Part shown: positions 1 through 11,202 of the stretch, in pieces | How positions within the stretch are numbered: position 1 is the stretch's first letter | How the letters are laid out: the number at the start of each line of letters is the position of its first letter | Assembly: GCF_007954265.1 (NCBI RefSeq) | Contig: NZ_VOLS01000026.1 | Location: 1-58,103 of the forward strand | Source: Colwellia sp. C1TZA3 | GTDB lineage: Bacteria; Pseudomonadota; Gammaproteobacteria; Enterobacterales; Alteromonadaceae | DNA length: 58,103 nt | Direction of reading: 5' to 3' | Position numbers and translations under genes: made by a program | The notes under the pieces: generated by a model | Told to the model about the DNA's origin: nothing | Seen by the model: the letters and a program-made list of their open reading frames with translations, nothing else | The model's database searches: none

Positions 1-124
1 TAGTTAAAATAGCTCAAGGCTGTGTTGCTCTCAATCCCAATAGCCAGCTATTGCTCAATCGAGCGCCTTACCTTGAGTTATTTTTCCTGCGCACAACAAG
101 ATCACAAACTTAATGGAACTGGTA
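1..124. mobile_element. MITE-like repeat family A, copy 1 (cut by window edge)
   Basis: Right-hand part of a ~157 bp repeat also found at 42519-42832 (interrupted), 57676-57832 (complete) and 57982-58103 (cut by window end). It ends in AACTTAATGGAACTGGTA, which matches the inverted complement of the family's left end TACCAATCCCATTAAGTT at 16 of 18 positions, so the element has terminal inverted repeats. TTA follows the end, as expected for a 3 bp TTA target duplication. There is no coding capacity, so it would be moved in trans by a transposase not seen here. Confidence 0.8.
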
Positions 125-535
125 TTAGATCTTTAGAGCCTAATGTCTTTTTTTTGGCAAAGTTAGCGTTTTGAGATCGACTCCCACTGGCTATATTGAG
201 CTTGAAGCAGTCATAGGAATTATTCTCGTTCTATAACTGTATTTGATTTTTTGATCATGATATTAGTCTCAAAATAAATTTTTGGAACAGCTGCTATGCC
301 AATGATTATCAGGTTAACTTTTGATCTGCTTGAGTCAACTAACGGATGTACAGTCGTTAGTTGACCTATACTGAAAATTTCAGACTAATTGTGGGTGGCT
401 TTTGTAAATCCTCCTAAAACACTTACTACCAAATTTTTTCTATCTTTATTCACGAAAGCCCATTTTTCTCAACGGCATGAATAGGCTTGCATAGAATTTT
501 GTTTCGATCTTTATTTAGCTTCTACACCTGTACAT
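125..535. other. gene-free stretch with an 11 bp hairpin
   Basis: No convincing gene is seen. The one clear structure is a perfect inverted repeat, GTCAACTAACG at 334-344 and CGTTAGTTGAC at 355-365, with a 10-base loop and no U-tract after it. It could be a terminator remnant of a gene to the left, a protein-binding palindrome, or the trace of another small repeat. Confidence 0.45.
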
Positions 536-574
536 AAAAAAGTCCTACCGTCATTAAAACGGTAGGACTTTTTT
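536..574 (-). terminator. gltBD terminator
   Basis: Perfect 16 bp stem (536-551 with 559-574) around a 7-base loop. Runs of A and T at both ends give U-tracts on both strands, so it can work in either direction. It lies 44 bases past the gltD stop and is the natural end of the gltB-gltD transcript. Confidence 0.9.
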
Positions 575-617
575 ATGCCTTGGTATGTTTACGTTAAAAG
601 CCGTTGTCACTACTACC

Positions 618-2105
618 TTAAGGTAAGTAACTACTGCCCATTAAGTAAGTGTCTACTTCACGAGCGCAACGACGACCTTCGTCAATAGCCCAAACAATTA
701 AACTTTGACCACGACGACCATCACCAGCAGCAAACACGCCTGGCTTGCTAGTAGCAAACTTATCGTATGCTGCTGCTATGTTAGAGCGATTGTCTTGCTC
801 AAGGCCGAACTGCTCAACCAAGCCACCTTCAGGGCCCATAAAGCCCATGGCGATGAGTACGATATCAGCAGGAATAACTTTTTCGCTGCCTACCACTTCT
901 TGTGGGAACATTTGTCCCTTGTCATTGCGCTGCCAAGTAATATCAACAGTATGAACCGCTTTAACGTTACCTTGCTCGTCACTTTCAATTTTTTTAGTCA
1001 TCACTAAATATTGACGAGGGTCTTGACCTTGAATAGCAATCGCTTCTTTTTGACCATAATCAACCAACAAACGTTTTGGCCATTCTGGCCAAGGATTGTC
1101 TGCACTACGTTGTCCTGGAGCGCATGGCATAATTTCTAGTTGAATGGCATTTTTGCATTGATGACGTAATGAGGTGCCAATACAGTCAGTGCCGGTGTCG
1201 CCACCACCAATAACCACTACATTTTTGCCCTGAGCATTAATGTACTGACCATCTTTATGTTCGCTGTCGAGTAAACTTTTAGTATTGGCTTTCAAAAAGT
1301 CCATGGCGAAATGAACACCGTTAAGTTCACGACCTTCAACCGGTAAATCTCGAGCTACTGTTGCGCCAATACATAGCACGACAGAGTCAAAATCGCTTTC
1401 AAGTTGTTCTGCACTAATATCTTTACCCACTTCGGTATCAGTGACAAACACAATGCCTTCTTCAGCTAAAATATCAACGCGACGTTGCACTAATTCTTTT
1501 TGCAACTTCATATTGGGAATACCATACACTAACAAGCCACCAATGCGATCGGCGCGCTCATAGACAGTCACCATATGACCCGCTTTATTAAGCTGCGCCG
1601 CAGCAGCAAGGCCAGCAGGGCCAGAGCCAATAACAGCCACGCTTTTACCTGTGCGTGCTGATGGTGGCTGAGCAACGACCCAACCTTCTTTAAAAGCATG
1701 ATCAATAATTTCTTTTTCATGCAGCTTAATCGCTACCGGGTCAGCATTAATACCCAGTACACAAGCACCTTCACAAGGCGCTGGACATACTCGGCCAGTA
1801 AACTCAGGGAAATTATTGGTTTTATGCAATAATTCAATGGCGTCTTTCCAACGTCCTCGGTAAATTAAGTCATTCCACTCAGGAATAATATTGTTAACCG
1901 GACAACCGGCCACCACGGGAGCAAACTCTGATTTCGCTGACTGACAAAATGGCACACCACAGTCCATACAACGAGAAGCTTGCTGCTCTACGTCTGCTAA
2001 TGGTATTTCTTCATATACTTCAAGCCAATCAATTAAGCGCTCACTTGGGTGGCGTTCAGCTGGCAAGGCACGACCTACGTTGATAAATCCTGTTGGATTT
2101 CCCAT
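618..2105 (-). CDS. gltD: glutamate synthase (NADPH) small subunit
   Basis: Small, electron-entry subunit of bacterial glutamate synthase. It takes electrons from NADPH through FAD and iron-sulfur clusters to the large subunit, which makes two glutamates from glutamine and 2-oxoglutarate. The 495 aa product shows the N-terminal cysteine clusters of the family (CMDCGVPFC near residue 46, then [12 protein letters not shown] near 107), an FAD-binding GSGPAGL near 160, and a second nucleotide-binding GGGDTGTD near 300. The C-terminal [16 protein letters not shown] is typical. It lies 20 bases downstream of gltB on the same strand with a shared terminator, so the two form one operon and one enzyme. 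Identity is secure. Confidence 0.97.
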   Translation of the reverse strand: MGNPTGFINVGRALPAERHPSERLIDWLEVYEEIPLADVEQQASRCMDCGVPFCQSAKSEFAPVVAGCPVNNIIPEWNDLIYRGRWKDAIELLHKTNNFPEFTGRVCPAPCEGACVLGINADPVAIKLHEKEIIDHAFKEGWVVAQPPSARTGKSVAVIGSGPAGLAAAAQLNKAGHMVTVYERADRIGGLLVYGIPNMKLQKELVQRRVDILAEEGIVFVTDTEVGKDISAEQLESDFDSVVLCIGATVARDLPVEGRELNGVHFAMDFLKANTKSLLDSEHKDGQYINAQGKNVVVIGGGDTGTDCIGTSLRHQCKNAIQLEIMPCAPGQRSADNPWPEWPKRLLVDYGQKEAIAIQGQDPRQYLVMTKKIESDEQGNVKAVHTVDITWQRNDKGQMFPQEVVGSEKVIPADIVLIAMGFMGPEGGLVEQFGLEQDNRSNIAAAYDKFATSKPGVFAAGDGRRGQSLIVWAIDEGRRCAREVDTYLMGSSYLP

Positions 2106-2125
2106 AATATATTCTCCTTCGCAGC

Positions 2126-5100
2126 TTAAGCTTTTGCGCTAGCTATGTTGTTTAAATGGATATCGAATGCTTGAACGGCTACGTCATATTCTGACTCGAA
2201 CTTACCACTTTCGCGGACGTCATTCATGTAACCTTGCATACGCTTGTAATCAACTGGCATGACTTTCACGAAACGCTTAACGCTGTTGTTCCAATCGCTC
2301 AATAATTCACTGGCAACATCTGAAGCCGTAGCGTCAAAATGTTCAGTAATTAAGGCTTTTAGTTCAAGACTTTCAACCTCGGTGTCAACAGTTTCTAATG
2401 CCACCATTTCCATGTTGCATTTAGCAGCAAAGTCATTGTTATTATCAAGTACATAAGCGACACCACCTGACATACCCGCGGCAAAGTTACGACCCGTCGT
2501 GCCTAAGATAACGGCTTTACCACCAGTCATGTATTCACAGCCGTGATCACCAACACCTTCAACAACCGCGGTCGCACCTGAGTTACGCACACAAAAACGC
2601 TCGCCAGCAATACCGCGTATAAAGGCACTACCTGAGGTTGCACCAAAGAAGGCAACGTTACCAATGAGAATATTTTCACTGGCTGAGAACTTAGCTTGCT
2701 TACTTGGGTATACCACCAAGTTTGCACCAGAAAGCCCTTTACCAAAGTAATCATTGGCATCGCCTTCTAATTCAAAATACAAGCCTTTGGCTGAAAAACA
2801 ACCAAAACTTTGACCCGCTGAACCATTAAACTTAACCTTAATAGTGTTTTCTGGTAAGCCTTCGGCATGATATTTTTTAGAAATTTCATTAGAAATCATC
2901 GCGCCAACGGTTCTATCAGTATTGATCACGTCATATTCAAGTGAAACACTTTGCTGAGCATCAAGTGCTGCTTGAGCATCTTTTATCATCTTACGATCGA
3001 TAATGTCGTCAATCAGATGTTTCTGGTCAATTGATTTATACAGGGTTTCATTTTCACCACAGGCTTCTTTGTGCAATAGCGGTGTTAAATCAACACCTTT
3101 GTACTTCCAATGATCTACGTTTTCAAGTTGCTTAAGACATTGGGTCTGACCAACCATTTGCTCAATACTACGAAAGCCTAGCTCCGCCATGATTTCGCGT
3201 AAACCTTCCGCCATCATGGTAAAGAAATTCACTAAAATATCAGCACGACCGGTAAAGCGCTCACGCAGGCCTGGATCTTGTGTTGCTACGCCAACGGGGC
3301 AAGTATTTAAATGACACTTACGCATCATAATACAACCCTCAACCACTAGTGCTGCCGTTGCCATGCCGTACTCTTCTGCACCCAGCAGTGTCGCAATCGC
3401 TAAATCGCGTGGTGTTTTAAGTTGGCCATCTGTTTGTACGGTAATACGGCTACGCAGTTTATTACGTACCAAGGTTTGATGGGTTTCAGCCAAACCAAGT
3501 TCCCACGGCAAGCCGGTATGCTTAATCGAGCTAAGTGGTGAAGCACCTGTGCCGCCATCGTGGCCGGCAATCAATACCACATCAGCATAGGCTTTAGCCA
3601 CACCTGATGCGACCGTACCCACACCGGCTTCAGAGACTAATTTAACGTTAACACGGGCATCGCGGTTAGCATTTTTCAAATCGAATATCAGCTGCGATAA
3701 ATCTTCAATCGAATAAATATCATGATGTGGCGGCGGCGAAATCAAGCCAACGCCTGGTGTTGAGCCACGTGTTTTACCAATCCAGGCATCAACTTTATCA
3801 CCCGGTAACTGACCACCCTCACCCGGTTTTGCGCCCTGTGCCATCTTAATTTGTAACTCGTCAGCATTCGCCAAGTAATGACTAGTAACACCAAAACGAC
3901 CTGATGCAACTTGCTTAATGCGCGAATTCATTGAATCGCCATTCTCCAACGGCGTAAAACGAATCGGGTCTTCACCGCCTTCACCGCTGTTGCTCTTACC
4001 GCCAATGCGATTCATGGCAATCGCTAATGTGGTGTGTGCTTCCCACGAGATTGAACCAAATGACATCGCACCTGAAGCAAAACGTTTGAAAATATTTTCA
4101 ATCGGCTCAACTTCACTCAATGGAATTGCAGGACGATCGCTACTTAGTTCCAGTAAGCCACGTAAGGTAAAGGCTTCTTTACTTTGGTCATCAACTGTTT
4201 TTGCGTACTGCTTAAATTGATTAGTATCATTACTCGCGGTTGAATGCTGCAACAAACGAATAACCGTTGGGCTAAATAGATGACGTTCACCATCATGTCG
4301 CCATGAGTACTCACCACCGGTGGGCAATAAGTTTTCAATAGCAATACGGCTCGCTTCAGGAAAACCTTCACGGTGGCGTAATAGCGCCTCTTGAGCGATT
4401 TGATCTAGGCTTAAACCTTCGATTCGACTCACGGTACCCGTAAAGTACTTATCGACAACTTCAGCGTTAATACCTAAGGCTTCAAAAACTTGCGCACCTA
4501 AATAAGACTGTAGCGTTGAAATACCCATTTTAGAGAAGGTTTTCAATAAACCACTGCCTACTGCTGCCGTATATTTTTTAGTGATTTGCTCGTTTGATAA
4601 TTGACTATCAAGTACGCCTTCATCACGTAAACCATACATGCTTTCTAGTGCTAGGTAAGGGTTTACCGCGGCTGCACCGTAACCAATAACGGTGGCAAAA
4701 TGGTGCGTCTCACGAATATCAGCAGATTCAAGAATAAGGTCAACGTAAGAACGTAAATCTTGACGAATTAAATAATGATGCACCGCGGCTGTAGCTAATA
4801 CCGATGGAATAGCGACATGGTCGCTGTCAACTTCACGATCACTTAATATTAAGATGGCATAACCATCTTCAACGGCATTTTTTGCATATAAACAAACCCG
4901 ATCAAGTGCCTTTTTAAGCGCGCCAGCTTTACCACTCGCTTTAAAGGTAATACTAATCGTTTTTGATTGCAGGTGATCATTATCAATATGTTGTAATTTA
5001 CGTAATTGCTCGTTGGTTAGTACCGGTTGCTCAATTTCAACTTTATGACAATGTGCTGCGGTTTCTTCTAGTAAGTTAAGTGACTTACCGATATAACCAC

Positions 5101-6733
5101 GCAATGACATTACCAACTCTTCACGAATCGGATCTATGGGTGGATTAGTCACCTGAGCAAACAACTGCTTAAAGTAATGTGATAATTGCTGTGGACGATG
5201 TGACAATACCGCTAATGGCGTATCGGTACCCATCGCGCCTAATGGTTCTTTAGACGTGCCCACCATGCCAGCAAGCACTAAATTAAGGTCTTCACTGGTG
5301 TAGCCAAAAGCTTTTTGTATTTTACGCAGTTCTGCTAAGGGTGGCTGTGCAATAGAAGCCGTTGATACGGGTAACTGATCTAACTCAATTTTGTTTTCTG
5401 CTATCCACTGACCATAAGGCTGTGCCGAGCTGACTTGCTGCTTTACTTCGTCATCACTGATAATGCGACCTTGCTTTAAATCAGCAATAAATATTTTACC
5501 CGGTTGCAAACGACCTTTTTCAACAACGGTGGACTGATCAACACACAAGGTGCCGGTTTCAGACCCCATTATTAAGGTACCATCGTCAGTTAACAAGTAA
5601 CGCGAAGGACGTAAACCGTTACGGTCAAGGGTTGCGCCGATAACATTACCATCGGTAAACGATAACGAGGCGGGACCATCCCACGGCTCCATAATACACG
5701 CATAATATTCGTAAAATGAACGCTTGGTCGCATCCATATCTGTTTGAGTTTGCCATGCTTCTGGCACCATCATCATCATTACTTGCGCTAGCGAACGTCC
5801 ACTGAGCACTAATAACTCAATCGCCATATCAAGGTTGGCAGAATCGGAGTTATCGTTATTACAAATCGGCGTTAACATTCTCAATTCAGCAGCGCTAAAA
5901 TTAACTGAACTAAACAATGCTTCACGGGCATTCATCCAGTTAATGTTGCCGCGTACGGTGTTAATTTCACCATTATGGGCAATATAACGGAACGGTTGCG
6001 CACGACGCCAAGCAGGAAAAGTGTTAGTTGAGAAACGCGAGTGAAACATCGCCATACCAGAAATAGTTCGCTCGTCTTGCAGATCAAGATAATATTGGCG
6101 AACTTGCTGCGTAGTAAACTGCCCTTTATAAACAATTTTAGTTGACGACATTGAAGTAACATAAAATTCGTCACGTTCTTCGGCAATAGTGGCATTAATT
6201 TTATGCGAAGTGTATTTGCGCAGAACAAACAACTTACGTTCGAACGCTTGTGCCGTTAATGCTGCTGGTTTGGCAATAAACACTTGTTCAATGTTTGGCT
6301 CGCTGTCAAATGAAGCAGCACCTAACATTGAGTTGTCACCTGGGACATCACGATAACCTATCAAGGTTAAGCCCAGATCAGTAATATTTTGGTTCAATAT
6401 GCTTTTGCACGCATCACCTTGCGCTTTTGAGCGTGGAAAGAAGATCATGCCGACGCCGTAATCTCCAGCATCGGGTAAAGTAAAACCTAAGCTTGCAACT
6501 TCTGCGCTTAAAAAATCATGGGGGATTTGAATAAGAATACCGGCACCGTCACCACTTTTCACATCGAAACCCGTACCACCACGATGTTCCATGCAACTCA
6601 ACATGGTGAGTGCATTTTCAATAATATCGTGAGATTTTTTACCCTTTAGGTTGGCAACAAAGCCAATGCCACAACTGTCATGTTCAAACTCGGCGCGGTA
6701 AAGGCCTTGGGGTTTTTTACTCATATTATTCAT
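2126..6733 (-). CDS. gltB: glutamate synthase (NADPH) large subunit
   Basis: Catalytic subunit of glutamate synthase in cytoplasmic ammonia assimilation. At 1535 aa it has the usual size. In order it shows a class II glutamine amidotransferase domain, whose nucleophile is expected to be the Cys of DSCGIGF near residue 21 after propeptide removal; the central domain; the FMN/2-oxoglutarate synthase domain with the 3Fe-4S cysteines in [11 protein letters not shown]; and the C-terminal beta-helix domain rich in G-x-x-G-x-x-x-G repeats. It starts at 6733, or at Met4 (6724). It is followed by gltD after 20 bases. The long upstream gap fits a regulated promoter, but no specific operator could be assigned. 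Confidence 0.97.
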   Translation of the reverse strand: MNNMSKKPQGLYRAEFEHDSCGIGFVANLKGKKSHDIIENALTMLSCMEHRGGTGFDVKSGDGAGILIQIPHDFLSAEVASLGFTLPDAGDYGVGMIFFPRSKAQGDACKSILNQNITDLGLTLIGYRDVPGDNSMLGAASFDSEPNIEQVFIAKPAALTAQAFERKLFVLRKYTSHKINATIAEERDEFYVTSMSSTKIVYKGQFTTQQVRQYYLDLQDERTISGMAMFHSRFSTNTFPAWRRAQPFRYIAHNGEINTVRGNINWMNAREALFSSVNFSAAELRMLTPICNNDNSDSANLDMAIELLVLSGRSLAQVMMMMVPEAWQTQTDMDATKRSFYEYYACIMEPWDGPASLSFTDGNVIGATLDRNGLRPSRYLLTDDGTLIMGSETGTLCVDQSTVVEKGRLQPGKIFIADLKQGRIISDDEVKQQVSSAQPYGQWIAENKIELDQLPVSTASIAQPPLAELRKIQKAFGYTSEDLNLVLAGMVGTSKEPLGAMGTDTPLAVLSHRPQQLSHYFKQLFAQVTNPPIDPIREELVMSLRGYIGKSLNLLEETAAHCHKVEIEQPVLTNEQLRKLQHIDNDHLQSKTISITFKASGKAGALKKALDRVCLYAKNAVEDGYAILILSDREVDSDHVAIPSVLATAAVHHYLIRQDLRSYVDLILESADIRETHHFATVIGYGAAAVNPYLALESMYGLRDEGVLDSQLSNEQITKKYTAAVGSGLLKTFSKMGISTLQSYLGAQVFEALGINAEVVDKYFTGTVSRIEGLSLDQIAQEALLRHREGFPEASRIAIENLLPTGGEYSWRHDGERHLFSPTVIRLLQHSTASNDTNQFKQYAKTVDDQSKEAFTLRGLLELSSDRPAIPLSEVEPIENIFKRFASGAMSFGSISWEAHTTLAIAMNRIGGKSNSGEGGEDPIRFTPLENGDSMNSRIKQVASGRFGVTSHYLANADELQIKMAQGAKPGEGGQLPGDKVDAWIGKTRGSTPGVGLISPPPHHDIYSIEDLSQLIFDLKNANRDARVNVKLVSEAGVGTVASGVAKAYADVVLIAGHDGGTGASPLSSIKHTGLPWELGLAETHQTLVRNKLRSRITVQTDGQLKTPRDLAIATLLGAEEYGMATAALVVEGCIMMRKCHLNTCPVGVATQDPGLRERFTGRADILVNFFTMMAEGLREIMAELGFRSIEQMVGQTQCLKQLENVDHWKYKGVDLTPLLHKEACGENETLYKSIDQKHLIDDIIDRKMIKDAQAALDAQQSVSLEYDVINTDRTVGAMISNEISKKYHAEGLPENTIKVKFNGSAGQSFGCFSAKGLYFELEGDANDYFGKGLSGANLVVYPSKQAKFSASENILIGNVAFFGATSGSAFIRGIAGERFCVRNSGATAVVEGVGDHGCEYMTGGKAVILGTTGRNFAAGMSGGVAYVLDNNNDFAAKCNMEMVALETVDTEVESLELKALITEHFDATASDVASELLSDWNNSVKRFVKVMPVDYKRMQGYMNDVRESGKFESEYDVAVQAFDIHLNNIASAKA

Positions 6734-7882
6734 TGCTCATTCCTATTTCATCAAGCGATTGCTATTAGCTAAATTGTCTTTGCTAATTAAGTCATCTATT
6801 GTTAATGCTCAAAGTGTGCGCTACTGATCCTTCAGAATATTACTTTGAATTTCTTGAACATCTATCGCAAAACTTCTACTGAGTCTTTATGAGACGATAT
6901 GCCATTAATGAAAATCATTATTTAAAGCGGCCGGGAAAATTATCTGTAAAATGGCTCTGAGTCAACTCTAATGTGAATTTATATTCTAATTATTTGCATA
7001 TAAATAGTAATAAATTGATATTAAAGACTATTTATATTTACCCTAAAAGTCTCTATATTGGATTTTATCACGGCATACTCGCTACTTGAGTATTTTCATA
7101 ACGTATTCTTTCTACTGCATATGTAGTTAAACTTAAACTTCACGGCAAAGGAAGTTGCTCTATTTTTACCCTGATTTCTTTCATTGTCAATCATCTCACT
7201 TTAAGGCATTACCTACTCATACAATTGGAGGGGGCGATATAAATAATGCTCAACCAGCTAAATTTATTTTGACTACATTCGCACCTATATACCCGCTCCA
7301 CTTCAAGGTGCAGGTATATAAACTGGTTCGTGCTCAATGTGGCAGTGAAAAAACTAAAAAATGATTGCGCGTAAGCAAGTATGCATAATGCTAGAACCAC
7401 TTTATATCAGGTAATAACCGCTAACTGCAGATGGCTGCCTTTCGTGATTAGCATAAAATATTATGATGAAGGGGTATTTTTAGGTGAGATTAAAGCAGGA
7501 TAGTAATTAATGCTAAGGTGAAATAGTCACCTTAGGTTATTATATTGAGGCCATAGTAAATGCACAGCCAAAAAAGCAAACATAAGATGATTTTTATTGT
7601 CTCTTCAAGGCTGTTAAAGCGATTATAAGCACCAACACACAGCCTCGGTGTGATATGACCTTAAGTATGGCATTGATTGCACTTGTGCCTTTAGCTGTGA
7701 GCCTACAACAGCAATAGCAGCGTTACTTCCACCTTCTACGATTAATTACACCTATGCGCTTGCCACTTTGCCACACTATGAGGCAGACATTTAAGGTTTT
7801 TTCAAACATTATCCGCCCGCATTATCCGCCCGCATTATCCGCCCGCATTATGGGCTACTGCTTTTGGCACTAACGAATAGTA
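6734..7882. other. 1.15 kb gene-poor gap between gltB and plsB
   Basis: No gene could be supported. Visible structures are: an imperfect hairpin near 7286-7320, with TATATACC and GGTATATA arms around CCACTTCAAGGTG; a 9 bp stem around 7514-7536 (CTAAGGTGA / TCACCTTAG); and a 13 bp tandem repeat at 7808-7846. The first part (6734-7150) must hold the gltB promoter. The stretch at 7560-7780 looks like decayed coding sequence, but no family could be recognised. Confidence 0.5.
7808..7855. repeat. 13 bp tandem repeat, three copies plus a part
   Basis: ATTATCCGCCCGC repeated perfectly at 7808-7820, 7821-7833 and 7834-7846, then a partial ATTAT followed by GGGC. It is GC-rich against the AT-rich surroundings and sits 28-75 bases beyond the plsB stop. 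Copy number is likely to vary by slippage. Confidence 0.9.
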
Positions 7883-10324
7883 CTAGCGGACAATACTTTG
7901 TAAAACCTCGATATCAACCAAATTGCTGACTGAACTTTTCAATAAGCCTAGCGTGCTGCTATCAACTAGTTTATCGTCGTCATCTAACACGATATAGCCT
8001 TGATTTTTCATCGCAGTAATTAATGTCGCTTGCGCTTTTTTATCAATAAATTCAGGAGCATTGATATTGTTTAATACTGATAAACGTTGAGCAATAGCCA
8101 CCACTTTTTCAGTTAACTCTAGCTTTTTAATCGGTGCTAACTGACTAAGTAGTGAGGTAATAATAGCAACACGTTGCATCGTTTCATTAACACATTCTGC
8201 TATTAAGCGTATTTTCGCCCGATTTTCATCACCACTGCTTAATGACCAAACACCAGCTTTGCTTTGTTTTGCAATACCCTCTTCAGCCAAAAACTGACAA
8301 ACAGCTTGTACTTGTTGCGCAACGTCATCGGTTGATTGCCATAAAAATAAATCTGTTTTTAGTAATTCTATTAAGCGCTGAACTTGAGCAAGTAAGCTGT
8401 CATGACTAATTTTTGCATTGCGCTCTAATAAACGACAAACCAATGACGGCAATATAAAGGTATGCAAAATATTATTGCGATAATAACGCAGCTCTAAGAT
8501 TGCACTGTCGGTCAAAGAAATAATGTCACCAAAACTGTCTTGGTTTACTGTCACTTTATTAAGCAAAATTACGTGCTCTAACAGTGCTGCGCCGCTGTCA
8601 TCTGGTATAGTTAATTCCACATGGTATGGCGCAAAATCTTGCATGGCGATAAAAAAATCAAGTTGGCTAATTAACTCAGCTTTAGATAACGCTTTATTTT
8701 CTGTCGCATGTAAAATCAGTGACACCAAAGCAACGCCATTTAATGCCGCGCATTGGTTGATTGAGGTCATGACTTGCTGTGCTAACAAGTTAACGCTGGG
8801 GTTTAACCATTTAGGTTTTTGTGGATCAATAGGATCTATTGCTTGTTTCCAGTCAGGTACCTGATTATTTAGAAACTGATTAACATTAATTGGCTCGCCA
8901 AAATTAACGTAGCCTCTACCATAATTGCGCAAATTTCGTATCGCTTTAATCACGCCAAATATCGACTCCCCTTTCTTTTGGCTGCCACTCAATTCTTTAT
9001 GATAAGTACCCACTTCCATGACGTGTTCATAACCAAGATAAACCGGTACTAAGGTTAACGGCCGGTCGATACCGCGCAGCATGCTTTGAATGGTCATCGC
9101 GAGCATGCCAGTTTTGGGTGACAGTAGTCGACCTGTTCGGCTACGTCCACCTTCAGAATAATATTTAACGGGGTAACCACGTTCAAAAAGTAAACCTAAA
9201 TATTCACGAAAAATAGTGGAATAAAGCCGATTACCCTTAAAGCTACGGCGAATAAAAAAGGCGCCAGCTTTTCTAAAAATAGGTCCCGCTGGCCAAAAAT
9301 TTAGATTAATGCCCGCGGCAATGCGTGGCGTCACTAAGCCTTGTTGAAAAATCACGTAAGTGAGTAGCAAATAATCCATATGACTACGATGACAAGGCAC
9401 ATAGATAATTTCATGCCCCTCTTGCGCTAAGTTACGTAATCGCTCAGCTTTATTGACTTCAATACCGCTATACAGGCGATTCCATAGCCAACCGAGAATG
9501 CGTTCACCAAAGCGTACAGTAACATCACGATAATCACCGGCGATTTCGTCCATTATCGCTAATGCCTGCTTTTTTGCTTCTGCTTCAGTGATATTTTTAT
9601 TTTTTGCTTCTTCACTAATCACGCGTTTTATCGCGGGGTTGACCATTAAGTTGGCAAACATTTGTTGACGATGCATTAGCCTTGGCCCTGTGGCCGCAAT
9701 AATTTGTCGATGAAAGTGAAAACGCGCAATACGCATTAATTTTCGTGCGCTGGCTTCGTTACTACCGTGCTTATCTGCCATATGGCGAAATGAAATCGCT
9801 TCACTAAAACGCACCAAGGTATGGCGACCTAAAAATAAAACAATAAAAAATTTACGTAACCAGTTGGGAGATTCTTGATCGGCTAAGAGTGTACCAACAT
9901 TAGTATTGTTTTTTTCTTTTGTCGGAGTACGGCCCCAAATTACATTGGCGGGAATAAGTTGAGCATCTAATTTTTCGTTATCAGCATGCAGGTTAAGTAA
10001 TTCAAACCCTTGCGCTATTGCCGTAGTTTTTGTTGATTTACGCCAATGAAATAATGTGGTGGGTTTTTCCAAAAACAGCAACCGTGACAAAATTTGGCCA
10101 TCAACATTCACTGGGTCTAATGGATCAGGTAGATTGGCTTTTTTACAAGCGGTGCGTAACGATAAAACATCACTGGCCGATTGATGGCGTAAGACATAAA
10201 ATACCGGTTGCTCAGTGGTTAATTGACCTGAATTAATTATTTCATCAGCAACCACTTTGCAATGCACGAATAACTTTATGGGTAAACGTAGTAATAAATA
10301 AAATAATTTACGAATGGCTAACAT
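7883..10324 (-). CDS. plsB: glycerol-3-phosphate 1-O-acyltransferase
   Basis: Inner-membrane enzyme that puts the first acyl chain on sn-glycerol-3-phosphate to make lysophosphatidate, the first step of phospholipid synthesis. The 813 aa length matches the proteobacterial PlsB family. The acyltransferase blocks are visible: HRSHMDYLLL (HX4D, catalytic) near residue 314, GAFFIRRSFKGN near 355, YYSEGGRSRTGRLLSPKTGM near 396, and LVPVYLGYE near 432. It stands alone, divergent from the NYN-domain gene. Identity is secure. Confidence 0.96.
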   Translation of the reverse strand: MLAIRKLFYLLLRLPIKLFVHCKVVADEIINSGQLTTEQPVFYVLRHQSASDVLSLRTACKKANLPDPLDPVNVDGQILSRLLFLEKPTTLFHWRKSTKTTAIAQGFELLNLHADNEKLDAQLIPANVIWGRTPTKEKNNTNVGTLLADQESPNWLRKFFIVLFLGRHTLVRFSEAISFRHMADKHGSNEASARKLMRIARFHFHRQIIAATGPRLMHRQQMFANLMVNPAIKRVISEEAKNKNITEAEAKKQALAIMDEIAGDYRDVTVRFGERILGWLWNRLYSGIEVNKAERLRNLAQEGHEIIYVPCHRSHMDYLLLTYVIFQQGLVTPRIAAGINLNFWPAGPIFRKAGAFFIRRSFKGNRLYSTIFREYLGLLFERGYPVKYYSEGGRSRTGRLLSPKTGMLAMTIQSMLRGIDRPLTLVPVYLGYEHVMEVGTYHKELSGSQKKGESIFGVIKAIRNLRNYGRGYVNFGEPINVNQFLNNQVPDWKQAIDPIDPQKPKWLNPSVNLLAQQVMTSINQCAALNGVALVSLILHATENKALSKAELISQLDFFIAMQDFAPYHVELTIPDDSGAALLEHVILLNKVTVNQDSFGDIISLTDSAILELRYYRNNILHTFILPSLVCRLLERNAKISHDSLLAQVQRLIELLKTDLFLWQSTDDVAQQVQAVCQFLAEEGIAKQSKAGVWSLSSGDENRAKIRLIAECVNETMQRVAIITSLLSQLAPIKKLELTEKVVAIAQRLSVLNNINAPEFIDKKAQATLITAMKNQGYIVLDDDDKLVDSSTLGLLKSSVSNLVDIEVLQSIVR

Positions 10325-10535
10325 CTTGTTTTACTCAGCTTTATTTGACCATTTATTGTAACACTTAGCTTAAAACTTGTCTCTTAACTAAGACTAATTT
10401 TTTGTTTTCAATGGTAGTTCTTGCCTGCTAATAATTAACTACTAATAATACTCAAACCAAGTACCATAATGAAATATAACGAATTTATTGAAATAAAGTC
10501 AAAATATAGCTTTATTTAGCAAAGAGGACTTTTTT

Positions 10536-11027
10536 ATGAAAAATAGCACTAAATCACCAAAAATTGCCATATTTGTTGATGTACAAAATATTTATTACAC
10601 CACGCGAGATACGTTTCAACAGCAATTTAATTATCGAGCATTTTGGCAGGAAATCAGTCAACAAGGTGATATTGTTTTGGCAAATGCTTATGCCATACAA
10701 CGCAGTGACGACCAACAGCATAAGTTTCAAAAAGCGCTAAAACATATCGGCTTTGAGGTAAAACTAAAACCTTTTATTCAACGTCGCGACGGCTCTGCAA
10801 AAGGTGATTGGGATGTCGGTATAGCCATTGATGTCATGGAGGTGGCGTCCGAAGTTGATGTCGTTATTTTACTTTCTGGCGATGGTGATTTTGATTTATT
10901 GCTGAAAAAGGTCATGTTACGCGACGGCGTAAAAACTCGGGTTTATGGCGTTATGGCTCTAACCGCACAGTCATTAATTAATGCGGCAAGTGAATTTTGC
11001 CCCATTGATCGCAAGCTATTGTTGTAG
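10536..11027 (+). CDS. NYN/PIN-like (LabA-type) domain protein
   Basis: The 163 aa protein is made of one NYN domain, a PIN-like nuclease fold. Expected acidic residues are seen in IAIFVDVQNIYY near the start, KGDWDVGIAIDV near 90 and LLSGDGDFDLLLKKV near 115. Such proteins are thought to be metal-dependent RNases, but the substrate of this one is unknown. The start is supported by AGAGGA seven bases before the ATG. It is divergent from plsB. The next gene on the same strand begins 175 bases on, so co-transcription is possible but not shown. Confidence 0.85.
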   Translation: MKNSTKSPKIAIFVDVQNIYYTTRDTFQQQFNYRAFWQEISQQGDIVLANAYAIQRSDDQQHKFQKALKHIGFEVKLKPFIQRRDGSAKGDWDVGIAIDVMEVASEVDVVILLSGDGDFDLLLKKVMLRDGVKTRVYGVMALTAQSLINAASEFCPIDRKLLL

Positions 11028-11202
11028 TTAATATTGTGGGTAGCCAACTTGGCAATATTAAGTGTATGCTATTACTTCAACTGCCTCGAGTGCAAGCAAA
11101 TGTTTTTCAATACCCCGTGAGTTGAATTACAGCTTTGAGTTACATATTGCATTTGCAGGTCGATTTAAAAATAATAAAAATAATAATACACAAGGAAAAA
11201 GT

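Noticed and set aside
2527-2760. Frames inside gltB, hsdR, yicC and other genes on other frames
   Set aside because: They are shadows of strongly recognised genes and have no independent support.
7560-7780. Decayed transposase between gltB and plsB
   Set aside because: Short protein-like stretches can be read on the minus strand, but none could be tied to a family.
11062-11202. 47-codon N-terminal extension of the CheX-REC protein
   Set aside because: The extension is not domain-like and the internal ATG at 11203 has a good ribosome site.
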